Shown piece by piece: positions 17,164-25,942 of a stretch of 50,406 nucleotides of DNA; the stretch's first letter is position 1, and each line of letters opens with the position of its first letter. The stretch is from NCBI GenBank assembly GCA_019058015.1, contig JAHLWH010000066.1, positions 1 through 50,406 of the forward strand, written 5' to 3'. This DNA comes from Promethearchaeota archaeon. Its GTDB lineage: Archaea > Asgardarchaeota > Lokiarchaeia > Sigyniarchaeales > SOKP01. A model generated the notes under the pieces. It saw only the letters and a list, made by a program, of their open reading frames with translations, was not told where the DNA came from and did no database searches. The translations under genes and the position numbers were made by a program.

Positions 17164-17484
17164 TTACATTAATTTTACACCACAGTAGGGACAAAAACGT
17201 AAATTTAATTCTTTTATTTCATTTCCACAACTAACACATGTAAGATAATCTAATTCGGTAGATGATGATTTCTTTCTATATTCTGGACTTTCAGGGATTT
17301 CTCCCTCTTCAGTTTGTTCGATGCTTTCAAACTCAGATTCTCCTCTATTACGAGAAGAAGATGGCAAACAACAAATCAATGGGAAAAATAAAATGAAGGG
17401 AAAATTCAGGTTAAATATGAAAAATAGAATTATTATTAATATTCCAATTGAGAAAAATAATATTAATCTCGCCCGATAATTCAT
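17164..17484 (-). CDS. small membrane protein with C-terminal zinc ribbon
   Basis: 106 residues: two tightly packed hydrophobic helices (about 5-24 and 27-44), an acidic Ser/Glu-rich linker, and a C-terminal zinc ribbon CVSCGNEI...FCPYCG near 83-102. The layout puts the ribbon on the cytoplasmic face if the helices form a hairpin. No specific family was recognised; zinc-ribbon domains of this kind are frequent in archaeal small proteins. It lies 12 bases after the EMC3-like gene and 15 bases before the GtrA-like gene, which suggests a shared membrane task. Confidence 0.7.
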   Translation of the reverse strand: MNYRARLILFFSIGILIIILFFIFNLNFPFILFFPLICCLPSSSRNRGESEFESIEQTEEGEIPESPEYRKKSSSTELDYLTCVSCGNEIKELNLRFCPYCGVKLM

Positions 17485-17496
17485 TTCTACTCTATT

Positions 17497-18096
17497 TTAA
17501 CTTTTTATCTTATCTTTCCAAGCATCCTTTCTCATTTTTTCATCTTCTATATATTCATCATCCGGTTTTTCACTGACTTCTTCCAATTGAGATTTTGTGG
17601 GAATAGCTAATAATGAACTCTGGGATTTGCTTTGAACATGCCATAATGAGGTTGATTCAATTCCTTTTATTTTTCTATATATCAATCTAATTAAATATGA
17701 TACACCAAAAATACTAAAAGATGTTAATATGTATAATCCTGCCCAACCGTCTCCAATAAATAAAACTGGAAAAAATATCAAACCTGTCGAATAATCTGCA
17801 TATATTACCCCTAAAATTACCCATAATACCAAAAATATTATACAACACACCAACATTGGAACCGTTTGCTTTATCATCATCTGTTTCATCAAAGCCATAT
17901 ATTCTTTCTGTAATCTCGTAAATTCCTCAGCATCTCCTATAGCTTTATTTAATCGATTTTGCATCTCTTTTGTTTTATCTGTAAGTTCATTCCTTTCTGA
18001 AGCTGATTGACCGAATATTTTATTAAACACTAATCGACTGAAATAAACAATAACAGTTATCAGTACAATTTGTAAAATTATTATCTCATTTGCCAT
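17497..18096 (-). CDS. DUF106/EMC3-TMCO1-like membrane protein insertase (Oxa1 superfamily)
   Basis: 199 residues with the archaeal DUF106 layout: N-terminal helix (about 3-25), a charged coiled-coil hairpin (about 33-72), the motif QMMIKQTVPML near 72-82 leading into the second helix, and a third segment with IGDGWAGLYILTSF near 114-127, equal to the conserved GWLGWYILTS of the family. The Oxa1 superfamily (YidC, Oxa1, EMC3, TMCO1, Get1) inserts membrane proteins; archaeal DUF106 proteins are its archaeal branch and the likely ancestors of EMC3 and TMCO1. The C-terminal 50 residues are polar and divergent. It leads an operon with a zinc-ribbon membrane protein and a GtrA-like protein. Confidence 0.8.
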   Translation of the reverse strand: MANEIIILQIVLITVIVYFSRLVFNKIFGQSASERNELTDKTKEMQNRLNKAIGDAEEFTRLQKEYMALMKQMMIKQTVPMLVCCIIFLVLWVILGVIYADYSTGLIFFPVLFIGDGWAGLYILTSFSIFGVSYLIRLIYRKIKGIESTSLWHVQSKSQSSLLAIPTKSQLEEVSEKPDDEYIEDEKMRKDAWKDKIKS

Positions 18097-18196
18097 CTAT
18101 TAAATCACTTAATATGATAAATCTGTATTCAAATTAAATTTTGGTAATTTACTTTTAAACTAAACAGAATAAAATTAATGTGTATAATAAACTTAC

Positions 18197-19279
18197 TCAT
18201 CTTAAATTTCCCTTCAAATAAGCTGAAATATACTTCTCATATAATAACTTAAGGCTTGTCGGTATTGAAGTAGCGATGGCGCATCCTAGTCTGCATCCAT
18301 CACAAAAATCATAATCATCATGTTTTTCCATAATTTCATATACTTCTTTAGATCGATATATTTTAGAGAGAGGTATCTTTAAAGCATTAAAACTATTTAT
18401 TGGGTGAAGCTTGCAGGGATAATCTACTTTTCCATCTTGTCTTACAAAGATGTAAGATCTAGAAACATGACACCTTAGAAAATTTTGGTAATACCTTGGA
18501 GGGCCCCCAAATCCTCCATTCCTTATTATCAATACTGTATAGAGGTCAGTTACCATATTAGAATATCTCTTTCGTAATTTTAAGACATTAGAACCCCATA
18601 TATTTATATCTGGAATAAAATCATTAATGTTTTCTATTCTATAAGCCTTACCATTTATCTCCCGTGTAATATCTTCAACGGGTAATATTTCTATTGTACA
18701 ATTTAAATCGTTTGCTAGAGAAACCATATCCTCCATCAAATTAAGATTTTCTTTCATAACAACAGTAGAGATAATCCCATTTATTCCTCTATCTTGCGCA
18801 ATTTTTATTCCTTCAATAGCTTTATCAAATACCTTAATCCCTCGATATCTATCATGTAATTTTGCATTAGGAAAATCAAGTGAAATCAATATATAATCTA
18901 AACCGTCAAAAGGATATTTTTTAAGCAATTTTGGTAATAAAAAACCATTTGTAGCAACACCCGTATAAAAAGAATAATTTTTTCCAATATATTTAATAAG
19001 ATCTGGTAGATCCTTTCTTAATGTTGGCTCCCCACCTGTAAAAGAAACTGAATTTACTTTTAATATGTCCAATTGGTCAATTATACTCTTTATCTGTTCC
19101 GTTGTCATATCTGGTCCTAAAGCAGATTTTGGAATTGAATGTAACGTACAAAAGGGGCATTTACCATTACAATCTAGCGTTAGTTCAACTTGGGCGCTGT
19201 ATGGAGTTGGAATATTAAGAAGATTGTTTTTTACTAAATTCTTAATGTATCGAAACCAATTAATTTTTTTAGCTGGAAT
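18197..19279 (-). CDS. radical SAM enzyme with SPASM-like C-terminus; probable AUU start
   Basis: The frame beginning at the first ATG (19108) lacks the iron-sulfur cluster motif, which lies upstream in the same frame: LDCNGKCPFC at residues 35-44 of the 360-residue product, giving Cys37, Cys41 and Cys44. The open frame reaches back only to a TAA about 40 bases further, and no ATG, GTG or TTG occurs in between. A strong AGAGGAAGG sits 7 bases before an ATT at 19279, so AUU initiation is proposed. GGEPTLR follows as usual. The C-terminal Cys of YPCKLHP and FCDGCRLGC resemble a SPASM auxiliary-cluster domain. The substrate is unknown. It lies 100 bases before the EMC3-like gene. Confidence 0.75.
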   Translation of the reverse strand: MPAKKINWFRYIKNLVKNNLLNIPTPYSAQVELTLDCNGKCPFCTLHSIPKSALGPDMTTEQIKSIIDQLDILKVNSVSFTGGEPTLRKDLPDLIKYIGKNYSFYTGVATNGFLLPKLLKKYPFDGLDYILISLDFPNAKLHDRYRGIKVFDKAIEGIKIAQDRGINGIISTVVMKENLNLMEDMVSLANDLNCTIEILPVEDITREINGKAYRIENINDFIPDINIWGSNVLKLRKRYSNMVTDLYTVLIIRNGGFGGPPRYYQNFLRCHVSRSYIFVRQDGKVDYPCKLHPINSFNALKIPLSKIYRSKEVYEIMEKHDDYDFCDGCRLGCAIATSIPTSLKLLYEKYISAYLKGNLR

Positions 19280-19597
19280 ACTATTACCTTCCTCTAACTT
19301 TATAAATAGTTATTTCTATTAGTAATAAATATCAATTATACAATTTGATTATATATAATTCCCAAATTTCATAAGTTTTTTTATCTAATAACTCGTTCAA
19401 TTAAAATTAACCTTTTTTTTTGTAATTTCTAAACTTATAAATTATATATTCTATGTACAAAAAAAGATTTGTACGTGTTATAAAATCGGAATTATGTAAA
19501 CACAACAATTTTTTAATATAAAAAAATATATTTTATAATAGTCAAGCCAATAAAAATTTTTATAAGGGAGTACTTCAGCAGGGTTAAGGACTTATTT

Positions 19598-19723
19598 ATG
19601 CCAAAGGACAATTCAAATTATATTTCAGAGTCAGATTTTTATGAAAATCTTCATAAATATCTCTCCTCTAAAAAAAAAGAGAGAAAAAAAAATATGGAGA
19701 TAAAAAAAAAGGAAAGGAAATAA
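19598..19723 (+). CDS. possible small Lys-rich protein (41 residues)
   Basis: ATG at 19598 follows AAGGA by 7 bases, and a TATA-like AT stretch lies further upstream (about 19515-19560). The product starts MPKDNSNYISESDFYENL and ends in a very basic tail rich in Lys and Arg. No family was recognised. Homopolymer A-runs make the second half easy to generate by chance, so this is a weak call. If real, a nucleic-acid-binding or antitoxin-like tail is conceivable, but nothing shows it. Confidence 0.3.
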   Translation: MPKDNSNYISESDFYENLHKYLSSKKKERKKNMEIKKKERK

Positions 19724-19762
19724 ATTTAAGATTCATTTAAATCGAATTTTTTAAAAAAGAGA

Positions 19763-19870
19763 ATTACCTAAATATATGTCAATTCTGTTCTCTTAAACTA
19801 AATTATTAGTTCTAAAGTTATTTCTACATTCTTCTTTGTATGAACCATGATCCCCGAAAATGGTTCCAAT
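19763..19870. repeat. 108-bp repeat, copy A (copy B inside the GH57 gene)
   Basis: About 85 percent identical by eye to 23084-23192 in the same orientation. Both copies run from ATTACCTAAATAT to a GATCCCCGAAA...TGG end. On the minus strand copy A reads FGDHGSYKEECRNNFR before a stop, while copy B reads FGDHGSRKEKCRNSFRI within the open GH57 frame. Outside these limits the sequences do not match. Confidence 0.7.
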
Positions 19871-20071
19871 AAAAGTACTGTTCAATAGAAAACCTATTTC
19901 TAGAGTAGATACCATTAAACCGATTTTAAATCTAGAAGTATTCATATAGATTCTTGCTAAGAGTGGAATGAAAAATGTTAAATAAAAGAATCCTAAAATA
20001 TTGAGACATACTACGTTAATCATAGTATAGAAGTCTTCTGTGAATTGTTCATCTTCATTTGAAATCGGATA
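19793..20071 (-). pseudogene. N-terminal fragment of an MFS transporter joined to the 108-bp repeat
   Basis: Open after the TGA at 20072-20074. EQFTEDFYTMINVVCLNILGFFYLTFFIPLLAR followed by FKIGLMVSTLEIGFLLNSTFIG resembles the first two helices of a major-facilitator transporter, with the typical xxGLxxS turn between them. Right after helix 2, where the conserved loop should come, the frame enters the 108-bp repeat and stops. About 75 residues remain of an expected 400 or so. The fragment is not expected to be functional. Confidence 0.5.
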
Positions 20072-20074
20072 TCA

Positions 20075-20420
20075 CATTAAGGTCGATTTCTGGGTTATAA
20101 TAAACTTTAAAATCTTAAAAAAAGCTCTTGCATCTCTAATTCTAAAGGAATTTCTAGTTCTGTTAGGATACTTGCAATGGTCTTTGACTATCTTCAGGTG
20201 TCCAACAACGATCCCCCATTTAAATTTTCCATTTCTATCATAGGGAATGGTATAAGCCTTAATCGTTAGAAACCCTTTAACTTTCTTTAATGGTTTAGGT
20301 AATATTTTTTTAGGATTTCAGGTTCTTCAGAAATATCACAAAAGGAGATCCCTTATTGTAAAACATCATGCGATATTTGTTCGAAATTAAATTAGTAAGG
20401 AAAATATTGAGAAAATTTTT
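20075..20420 (-). pseudogene. decayed reading frame, unidentified (possibly a transposase)
   Basis: Minus-strand sequence with good protein character but several lesions. SFCDISEEPEILKK continues, after a frame change in an A-run near 20311, as LPKPLKKVKGFLTIKAYT, IPYDRNGKFKWGIVVGHL and RNSFRIRDARAFFKI, and stops at 20072-20074. A TAA also interrupts the N-terminal side. The stretch DHCKYPNRTRNSFRI resembles DHGSRKEKCRNSFRI in the 108-bp repeat, so repeat and frame may come from one parent. A mobile-element origin is a guess; no DDE triad was found. Confidence 0.4.
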
Positions 20421-20497
20421 AGGGCTTTTAATGTCTTTAATGAAAAAACTATAAAGGATTAATTTTTTTTTTCATTTAACTTTTAAGGAAATATCCC

Positions 20498-20529
20498 AAA
20501 ACTTTTAATTCTCTAAAACTTTTAATTCT
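20498..20529. repeat. 17-base tandem duplication
   Basis: AAAACTTTTAATTCT occurs at 20498-20512 and again at 20515-20529 with a 17-base period, directly followed by the palindrome TTCTTCGAAGAA. It lies in non-coding DNA. Confidence 0.6.
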
Positions 20530-20900
20530 TCGAAGAATTCGCAACTCGTAGAAAATGCTTTCTCACTAAAGAATACAAATATAGTTTGAGGGAAATTCTA
20601 TCTTATCTAGTTATTAAGTTTCAAGAGGTTATTCGTAACAACTTTAATTTTAGGAATTACTTAATCGATACTTTCTCTCACGTTACCGCTGTTTCTCGGG
20701 CTAATTGTCGATATTATCATGAATTCATCAATACCCTTGGAGAATCATACTTTTCTACCATCCAAATCATGTCTTTTGGGTAATTGGACAAAATTAAAAC
20801 CGGAGACCTCATAAGTAGAGAAAAAATGTTCGGAAAATTAATATATAAAGAATTTTTTTAAAATCATAGCTTATCACAGTTCTACTAATCACTCCGTATT

Positions 20901-22334
20901 CTAAACCAAATATTTATCACTTGTAATTATATGAGGATAAATAATAGAAATTCTATTGTCTTGTCCTAGAATTTTATAGATTGCTTCTTTACTATTTTGC
21001 CATAAAAAGAAAAGTTGTTTTAAATTAAGCCCTTTTGGTATAAATGGAGGCTTTTTAACACCACTTTGTCTATATAACTGCCAATTTTTTGATATTTTTT
21101 CCACATTAGAATTATAAATTTCTGAACCCGGGTAGGGTATCATTATGGCTACTCCAGCTGAATTAGGTTTTAATTTCTTTACGAGATTAATAGTGTTTTG
21201 TAGTGTTATTCTATTTTCACCGGGATTTCCAACAATTAAGCTATAATTCACATAAATATCAATAGACTTTGCTAACTTTGTCGCAGTTTTTATCTGTTCA
21301 ATAGTTATATTTTTTTTTAAATTCTTTAATATCTGAGGATCACCAGATTCTACTCCAAAACTCATATACTTACATCCTGCTTTTTTCATTAATATTAATA
21401 ATTCTTTATCTACACAATCAACTCTAGTTTGGCATCCCCATATTATATCTAATCTGTTTTTGATAATTTTTTTGCATAATTCTATAACCCTTTTTTTGTT
21501 TAAAGTGAAGATATCATCTTGGAACTTAAAATATGAAGTATTGTATTCATCTTTGACTGATATTATTTCATCTATTACATTAGAAGCACTACGTTCTCTA
21601 AAACTTCTGCCATGAACACTGGATACACAGCAATATATGCAATTATATGGACAGCCTCGAGAAGAAATTAAACTACCTTCTGAACATTCGTGACTTCCAA
21701 TTGAATGTAAAAATCTATTATAATGTTTAATCGGTGCTAAACTTCTTTCTGGATATGGCAATAAATCTAAATCACTTATTAAAGGTCGAGAGGGAGTTAC
21801 TATGGTTTTGTCATTATTTCTATAAGCAATTCCTTTAATGTTTGATAATTCATAATTTCCTTTATTATACATAAGAATTTCTTCCATTGTAAGTTCTCCT
21901 TCTCGGATTACAACTATGTCGCATCCATTAATAAGATCTAATGTCTTTTTAGGAAGTGAAGAGGCATGATAACCTCCTAAAATAATTAAACTATCTGGAG
22001 AATGCTTTTTTATTTTTTTTACAATTTTCTGTATATTATAAATTGAAGAAGTAAAGGAACAAGACAATCCAATTATGGGTGCTTTGAATCTAACTATTTC
22101 TTCAATAAAATCTCTTATTGGGAAATTGTACCTTATTATTTCCGAATGTTCTTTATTGAATAATTTAATTATATCAATTGGAACATATTTAATATATCCG
22201 TCTAAATAGCCTACTCTATAACCTTTATTTAATAAATAACTAGCAATATACATTAAACCTAAAGATGGAGTTAAAGCATCTGGTAGTTGAATCTCTGCGG
22301 GTACATCAACTAATAAGAGATCTATGTTTTTCAT
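20901..22334 (-). CDS. B12-binding-domain radical SAM enzyme
   Basis: 477 residues. The N-terminal half is a cobalamin-binding Rossmann-type domain (LLLVDVP, LTPSLGLMYIASYL, LIILGGYHASSLP) without the DxHxxG base-off motif. The radical SAM domain follows with SSRGCPYNCIYC, giving Cys228, Cys232 and Cys235, and later SFGVESGDPQILKNLKK. Such enzymes do difficult methylations, ring closures or rearrangements in lipid, cofactor and glycan pathways. It is the last gene of the minus-strand cluster, 11 bases after the GH57 gene. The substrate is unknown; a modification of the cluster's product is the natural inference. Confidence 0.85.
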   Translation of the reverse strand: MKNIDLLLVDVPAEIQLPDALTPSLGLMYIASYLLNKGYRVGYLDGYIKYVPIDIIKLFNKEHSEIIRYNFPIRDFIEEIVRFKAPIIGLSCSFTSSIYNIQKIVKKIKKHSPDSLIILGGYHASSLPKKTLDLINGCDIVVIREGELTMEEILMYNKGNYELSNIKGIAYRNNDKTIVTPSRPLISDLDLLPYPERSLAPIKHYNRFLHSIGSHECSEGSLISSRGCPYNCIYCCVSSVHGRSFRERSASNVIDEIISVKDEYNTSYFKFQDDIFTLNKKRVIELCKKIIKNRLDIIWGCQTRVDCVDKELLILMKKAGCKYMSFGVESGDPQILKNLKKNITIEQIKTATKLAKSIDIYVNYSLIVGNPGENRITLQNTINLVKKLKPNSAGVAIMIPYPGSEIYNSNVEKISKNWQLYRQSGVKKPPFIPKGLNLKQLFFLWQNSKEAIYKILGQDNRISIIYPHIITSDKYLV

Positions 22335-22345
22335 TAAAAACTACC

Positions 22346-24928
22346 CTATTTGGGATTCTTTACTTTTTTAATATTCAATAAACTAATCGATTGTGGGTTT
22401 CCGCAAGTTCTATTAAAATTTTCATCTAAATCATAATTTATATTAAATCCAAATTTCTGGTTATTACTTTTAGACAAAATTAGATGAGGTTGTATTTTTA
22501 TTCCTCCTGTATGATAATTTAAAAGTGAATTTTCATTCAAGAATACACTTCTATAGAAATGTTTAATAGCAGGAGAAATTTCGATTTTTTTTAAACTATT
22601 AATACAATCTTCTTTTAAATTAATTGAAATCTTTGGATTTCGAATTTTATTATTACTTTCAACGATCTTAGGCATGATAAATATTGATTTACAAGGTTCC
22701 ATTCTTATATTTTTAATTATTGATTTCTTAAACTTCAATTTGTTATCAATTAATTCCAAGCAAGAAGTCTCAATCTCATATAGTGTTTTATAATTTGAGA
22801 TATTAAATAATCTAAAGTCAATATAATATTCTGGAGTGAAATCTAAACCATTAGAAGGTAATAGAGTAAACACTAATTCCGGAATTATTATAATATTTTC
22901 TTGTATATTATCATTATTTAATAATTCTACTTCCAAATCGATATTTAATTCGGATTTATCTAAATAAAAATGTTTTTTTAATAGGAAATTAAAATTCTTA
23001 TTTTTATATTTAAAGTTCTTCTTACATTTCAAATTAATACTTAAATTATCTTTTTTGTCAATAATAAATAAAGAATCTGAAAAATTACCTAAATATGTGC
23101 TAATTCCGTTCTCTTCAATTGAAATATTAATTCTAAAGCTATTTCTACATTTTTCTTTGCGAGAACCGTGATCCCCGAAATTGGTTTCCAATTCTGAATC
23201 TGGTTCCGTAAAACAGATATTCGTAGATAGATTTTCAGTACTTCTATCAATTTGTTTATAATTAATTATAGGACTTAATAATGACAAAATCTCATTATCA
23301 TTGGATTTAATTAATTTAGTGCTACGAATTTGATGGAAAATAATATGAGAACCTTTCAAACTGATAATAACTTTTTGAAAAATATTTTGAAGAAGTATTT
23401 CTTTCAATCCATTTTTATTCCAATCGATTAATTTAATCATATCAAAACAATGATTTTGGTTTAAATGATCCAACATTCTAAAACAAAGAAATTCAGCAAT
23501 ATCAAGAAAAGATAGAGCCATAGAATCTAAGTGGGGTTGGTTACCAAAGTTCGGATGTCTAGTTGCCCATTTACCATCTTCAATATAGGACATATTTCTA
23601 AGTCGATTTATAACATGATATAATTTAGATACAATTGGATTTTCAAAAGTTTTTGCAATTTCTTTTATTAAATAGAATCTATCTGGGGAATATAAAAGAT
23701 TTGAAAATATATTCACACCTATATCTTTAACTTTTGAAGAATAAGAAAACTCTCTTTTAAGTTTTTTAATAAATAGAGTATCTATACGGTTTTGAAGGTT
23801 CTCTAGATAAAGTGTTTGACAATATACTTTCCTAAGTTTAGGATCAGAAAAAATTAAACCTCTAATCCCTCTGTTTGCGGACCAGTTTTTAAATTCAGGA
23901 TAGGAATTACTTATTTTAATTGGATAAGTATCTAAGAAACCTTGTTCATGAAAATATGATCGCAAAGTGGTTAAATTCAGACTTTTATTTTTTATAATGA
24001 GTTTGAATAGATCCTTCAACCAAATTAAATCCTCTTTAGGTTCACCACTCCATTGACCTAATCGTTCCGCATCACTAAAAATTAAAATAATTGGCTTTAT
24101 ATTATTCCCCAATTTCTTGGAATACTTTAAGATTTTCTTTTTTTCATTGAGAATTAAATTAAGATAATCTAATGGCGTAATACTGATATCATTTTGATTT
24201 CTCTTTTTTCTCTTAAGTAAATAATAACGATATTTACTATGCATTGGAATTGTATAAATTGGCATTCCTTCAATCTCATCCTTAAAAATAAAATTTAAAC
24301 CTTCATTCGGAATAAATGGAATGACTGTTCTATGAACTGGATCCCTAATATTAAAATATTTATAATAAAGATCCATCGAATCTCCAGGTTTGACGGCGTA
24401 CGATTCAAAATAAGTCTCAGCGTCTAAATATATTAAGGGTGTTAAATCTAAAAATTTTGAGGCATGAGCTATTTTTTGAGCAAGTCTTGCACTTAATTCT
24501 CGTTCAACAACGTGAATTCCAAACAACTCTTTAGGATTCACCTTAAAAATTTTCCTAAAAAGATCTAAATAACTCTTTAATTGAAAAAGAATGTCATCAG
24601 GTCGAGATGATAATTGAACAAAAGCTTCATCTACGAATCCAGCAATTAAATTAATCTTAGGATTATTAATTAGTTTTTTAATTATTTCGATATGATTTCG
24701 ATTATTTTGATATACTCGAATTAAAAATGGACCAGAAAAATGTATATTAATATAGAAATGGGGATTTGAAATCATTTCTGAAAGTAGGTTAAACCATGGT
24801 TGATATGATTTTGAATAAATTTTCTTCCATATTTTATATGGTTGCCAATACGGTTGATGAAAGTGAAATATAAAACAGATATTAACGACTTCATCAATTT
24901 CATAATTTGATTTTTCATCAAATTTCAT
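22346..24928 (-). CDS. GH57-family glycoside hydrolase/4-alpha-glucanotransferase-like
   Basis: 860 residues. GH57 motif 1 is FHFHQPY (His22, His24), the nucleophile motif is HVVERELS with Glu142, and the acid/base motif is FSDAERLGQW with Asp286, so all catalytic positions are present. After the barrel come helical and beta-rich regions like the DUF1925/DUF1926 domains of glucanotransferases. Residues of about 575-615 are encoded by copy B of the 108-bp repeat and may be an insertion. GH57 enzymes act on alpha-glucans or galactosides; here, inside a glycosyltransferase cluster, remodelling of a glycan is plausible. The start lies 4 bases after the stop of the preceding methyltransferase gene. 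Confidence 0.85.
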   Translation of the reverse strand: MKFDEKSNYEIDEVVNICFIFHFHQPYWQPYKIWKKIYSKSYQPWFNLLSEMISNPHFYINIHFSGPFLIRVYQNNRNHIEIIKKLINNPKINLIAGFVDEAFVQLSSRPDDILFQLKSYLDLFRKIFKVNPKELFGIHVVERELSARLAQKIAHASKFLDLTPLIYLDAETYFESYAVKPGDSMDLYYKYFNIRDPVHRTVIPFIPNEGLNFIFKDEIEGMPIYTIPMHSKYRYYLLKRKKRNQNDISITPLDYLNLILNEKKKILKYSKKLGNNIKPIILIFSDAERLGQWSGEPKEDLIWLKDLFKLIIKNKSLNLTTLRSYFHEQGFLDTYPIKISNSYPEFKNWSANRGIRGLIFSDPKLRKVYCQTLYLENLQNRIDTLFIKKLKREFSYSSKVKDIGVNIFSNLLYSPDRFYLIKEIAKTFENPIVSKLYHVINRLRNMSYIEDGKWATRHPNFGNQPHLDSMALSFLDIAEFLCFRMLDHLNQNHCFDMIKLIDWNKNGLKEILLQNIFQKVIISLKGSHIIFHQIRSTKLIKSNDNEILSLLSPIINYKQIDRSTENLSTNICFTEPDSELETNFGDHGSRKEKCRNSFRINISIEENGISTYLGNFSDSLFIIDKKDNLSINLKCKKNFKYKNKNFNFLLKKHFYLDKSELNIDLEVELLNNDNIQENIIIIPELVFTLLPSNGLDFTPEYYIDFRLFNISNYKTLYEIETSCLELIDNKLKFKKSIIKNIRMEPCKSIFIMPKIVESNNKIRNPKISINLKEDCINSLKKIEISPAIKHFYRSVFLNENSLLNYHTGGIKIQPHLILSKSNNQKFGFNINYDLDENFNRTCGNPQSISLLNIKKVKNPK
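23084..23192. repeat. 108-bp repeat, copy B, within the GH57 frame
   Basis: Matches copy A at 19763-19870 over its full length and stays in frame in the GH57 gene, adding FGDHGSRKEKCRNSFRI and the residues after it without a stop. If the segment is absent from relatives, it is a coding repeat insertion; if present, copy A is a fragment duplicated from this gene. Confidence 0.7.
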
Positions 24929-24932
24929 CTTT

Positions 24933-25910
24933 TTACTCTCTTTTCTTTTTGGGAAATGATATATTATGTATTTTTCTTGTAATTATTAAAATCTCATTAT
25001 CTTTAAAACGTGGAGAAACTGTATAAGGAAGAATATAATACATTAATTTTTGAGGTAAGCGAAATACAATCCTATTAAGAATTTTAGCGAAGAATAAATG
25101 GAAAATTAGGTGTAAATATTTTGTAATTTTCCCAGAAATTGGATAATCTGGAAGGAGAAGTGTTTTTATAGGGGTGAAACCTGATTTTTTTAAGGTTAAA
25201 AGAAGGGAATTTCGAGTAAAATAGTGTAAGTGTAAATCTGGGTCTAATGGTTCATAACGGCGACCAAATAATCTTGCACATATACTTTCCAAATTGGGTG
25301 TAGTAATGAGTAAAAATCCTTTATCAATTAACAGTTTGTTAGCTGCCTGAAGATTGGTAATTGGATCAGTCAAATGTTCAATAATATCAAACATTAGAAT
25401 GATATCAAATTTATTATGATAATTTGGATCTGAGCTTAAGTCTTTTACTGAACATTCCTTTACATTAAGCTGATACTTTTTTGTAGCATAATTAATTGCC
25501 CATTTGGAAATGTCTATTCCTTCACATTCAAATCCAAGTTCTTTAGCTGCTAGAATCGCAAATCCAACAGCACATCCTATATCTAATATTTTAATTTGCT
25601 CTCCCTTAACTGGTTTTACAAATTCGAAAAATCTATTAAATATCCATGAAAACTTCTCTTTTCTCCATTCTTCTTTAGGATAATTATTGAAAAAGGCACG
25701 TTCATTTGGATTCACAAAATATTTTTTACTTGAGTAAATTTCCTTTAAAAATTTAAATTTTAGTCTTGGTCTTGCATACATATGAGAGCATTTAAGGCAA
25801 GATATGATTTTTTTATTTGAGGGGTATTTAAATCTTATATTAAATGACTCTGATGAACAAATTGGACAGTGTGTAATTATTTCTCTTCTTTTAATCGTAT
25901 TTTCACGCAT
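24933..25910 (-). CDS. class I SAM methyltransferase with N-terminal zinc ribbon
   Basis: 325 residues. A zinc ribbon at the N-terminus (Cys15, Cys18, Cys38, Cys41 in HCPICSS and ISCLKCSH) is followed by a Methyltransf_23-type domain: motif I ILDIGCAVGFAIL near 107-119, GIDISKWAI, then DIILMFDIIEHLTDP and LLITTPNLES. The HLHYFTRNSL segment is typical of methyltransferases found in sugar and surface-polysaccharide clusters. Probably methylates a sugar or lipid-linked intermediate made by the cluster. It sits 4 bases before the GH57 gene and 32 bases after the SPASM radical SAM gene. Confidence 0.85.
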   Translation of the reverse strand: MRENTIKRREIITHCPICSSESFNIRFKYPSNKKIISCLKCSHMYARPRLKFKFLKEIYSSKKYFVNPNERAFFNNYPKEEWRKEKFSWIFNRFFEFVKPVKGEQIKILDIGCAVGFAILAAKELGFECEGIDISKWAINYATKKYQLNVKECSVKDLSSDPNYHNKFDIILMFDIIEHLTDPITNLQAANKLLIDKGFLLITTPNLESICARLFGRRYEPLDPDLHLHYFTRNSLLLTLKKSGFTPIKTLLLPDYPISGKITKYLHLIFHLFFAKILNRIVFRLPQKLMYYILPYTVSPRFKDNEILIITRKIHNISFPKKKRE

Positions 25911-25942
25911 GGTTATTTAAATCTTGATCCTTTTTCCTAAGA

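Larger units (their letters stand above)
19280..20900. other. 1.6-kb gene graveyard
   Basis: No intact long gene. It holds a possible 41-residue Lys-rich gene (19598-19723), one copy of a 108-bp repeat (19763-19870), an MFS N-terminal fragment (19793-20071, minus), a decayed unidentified frame (20075-20420, minus) and a 17-base tandem duplication near 20498-20529. A plus-strand open frame from about 20535 to 20783 has protein-like composition (VSRANCRYYHEFINTLGE) but no start, ribosome site or family. The mixture of short pieces on both strands looks like repeated insertion and deletion next to the cluster end. Confidence 0.55.

Noticed and set aside
20535..20783. Plus-strand frame with VSRANCRYYHEFINTLGE as a gene
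   Set aside because: No start codon context, family or ribosome site, and it lies amid decayed DNA. Kept only as a note under the graveyard stretch.
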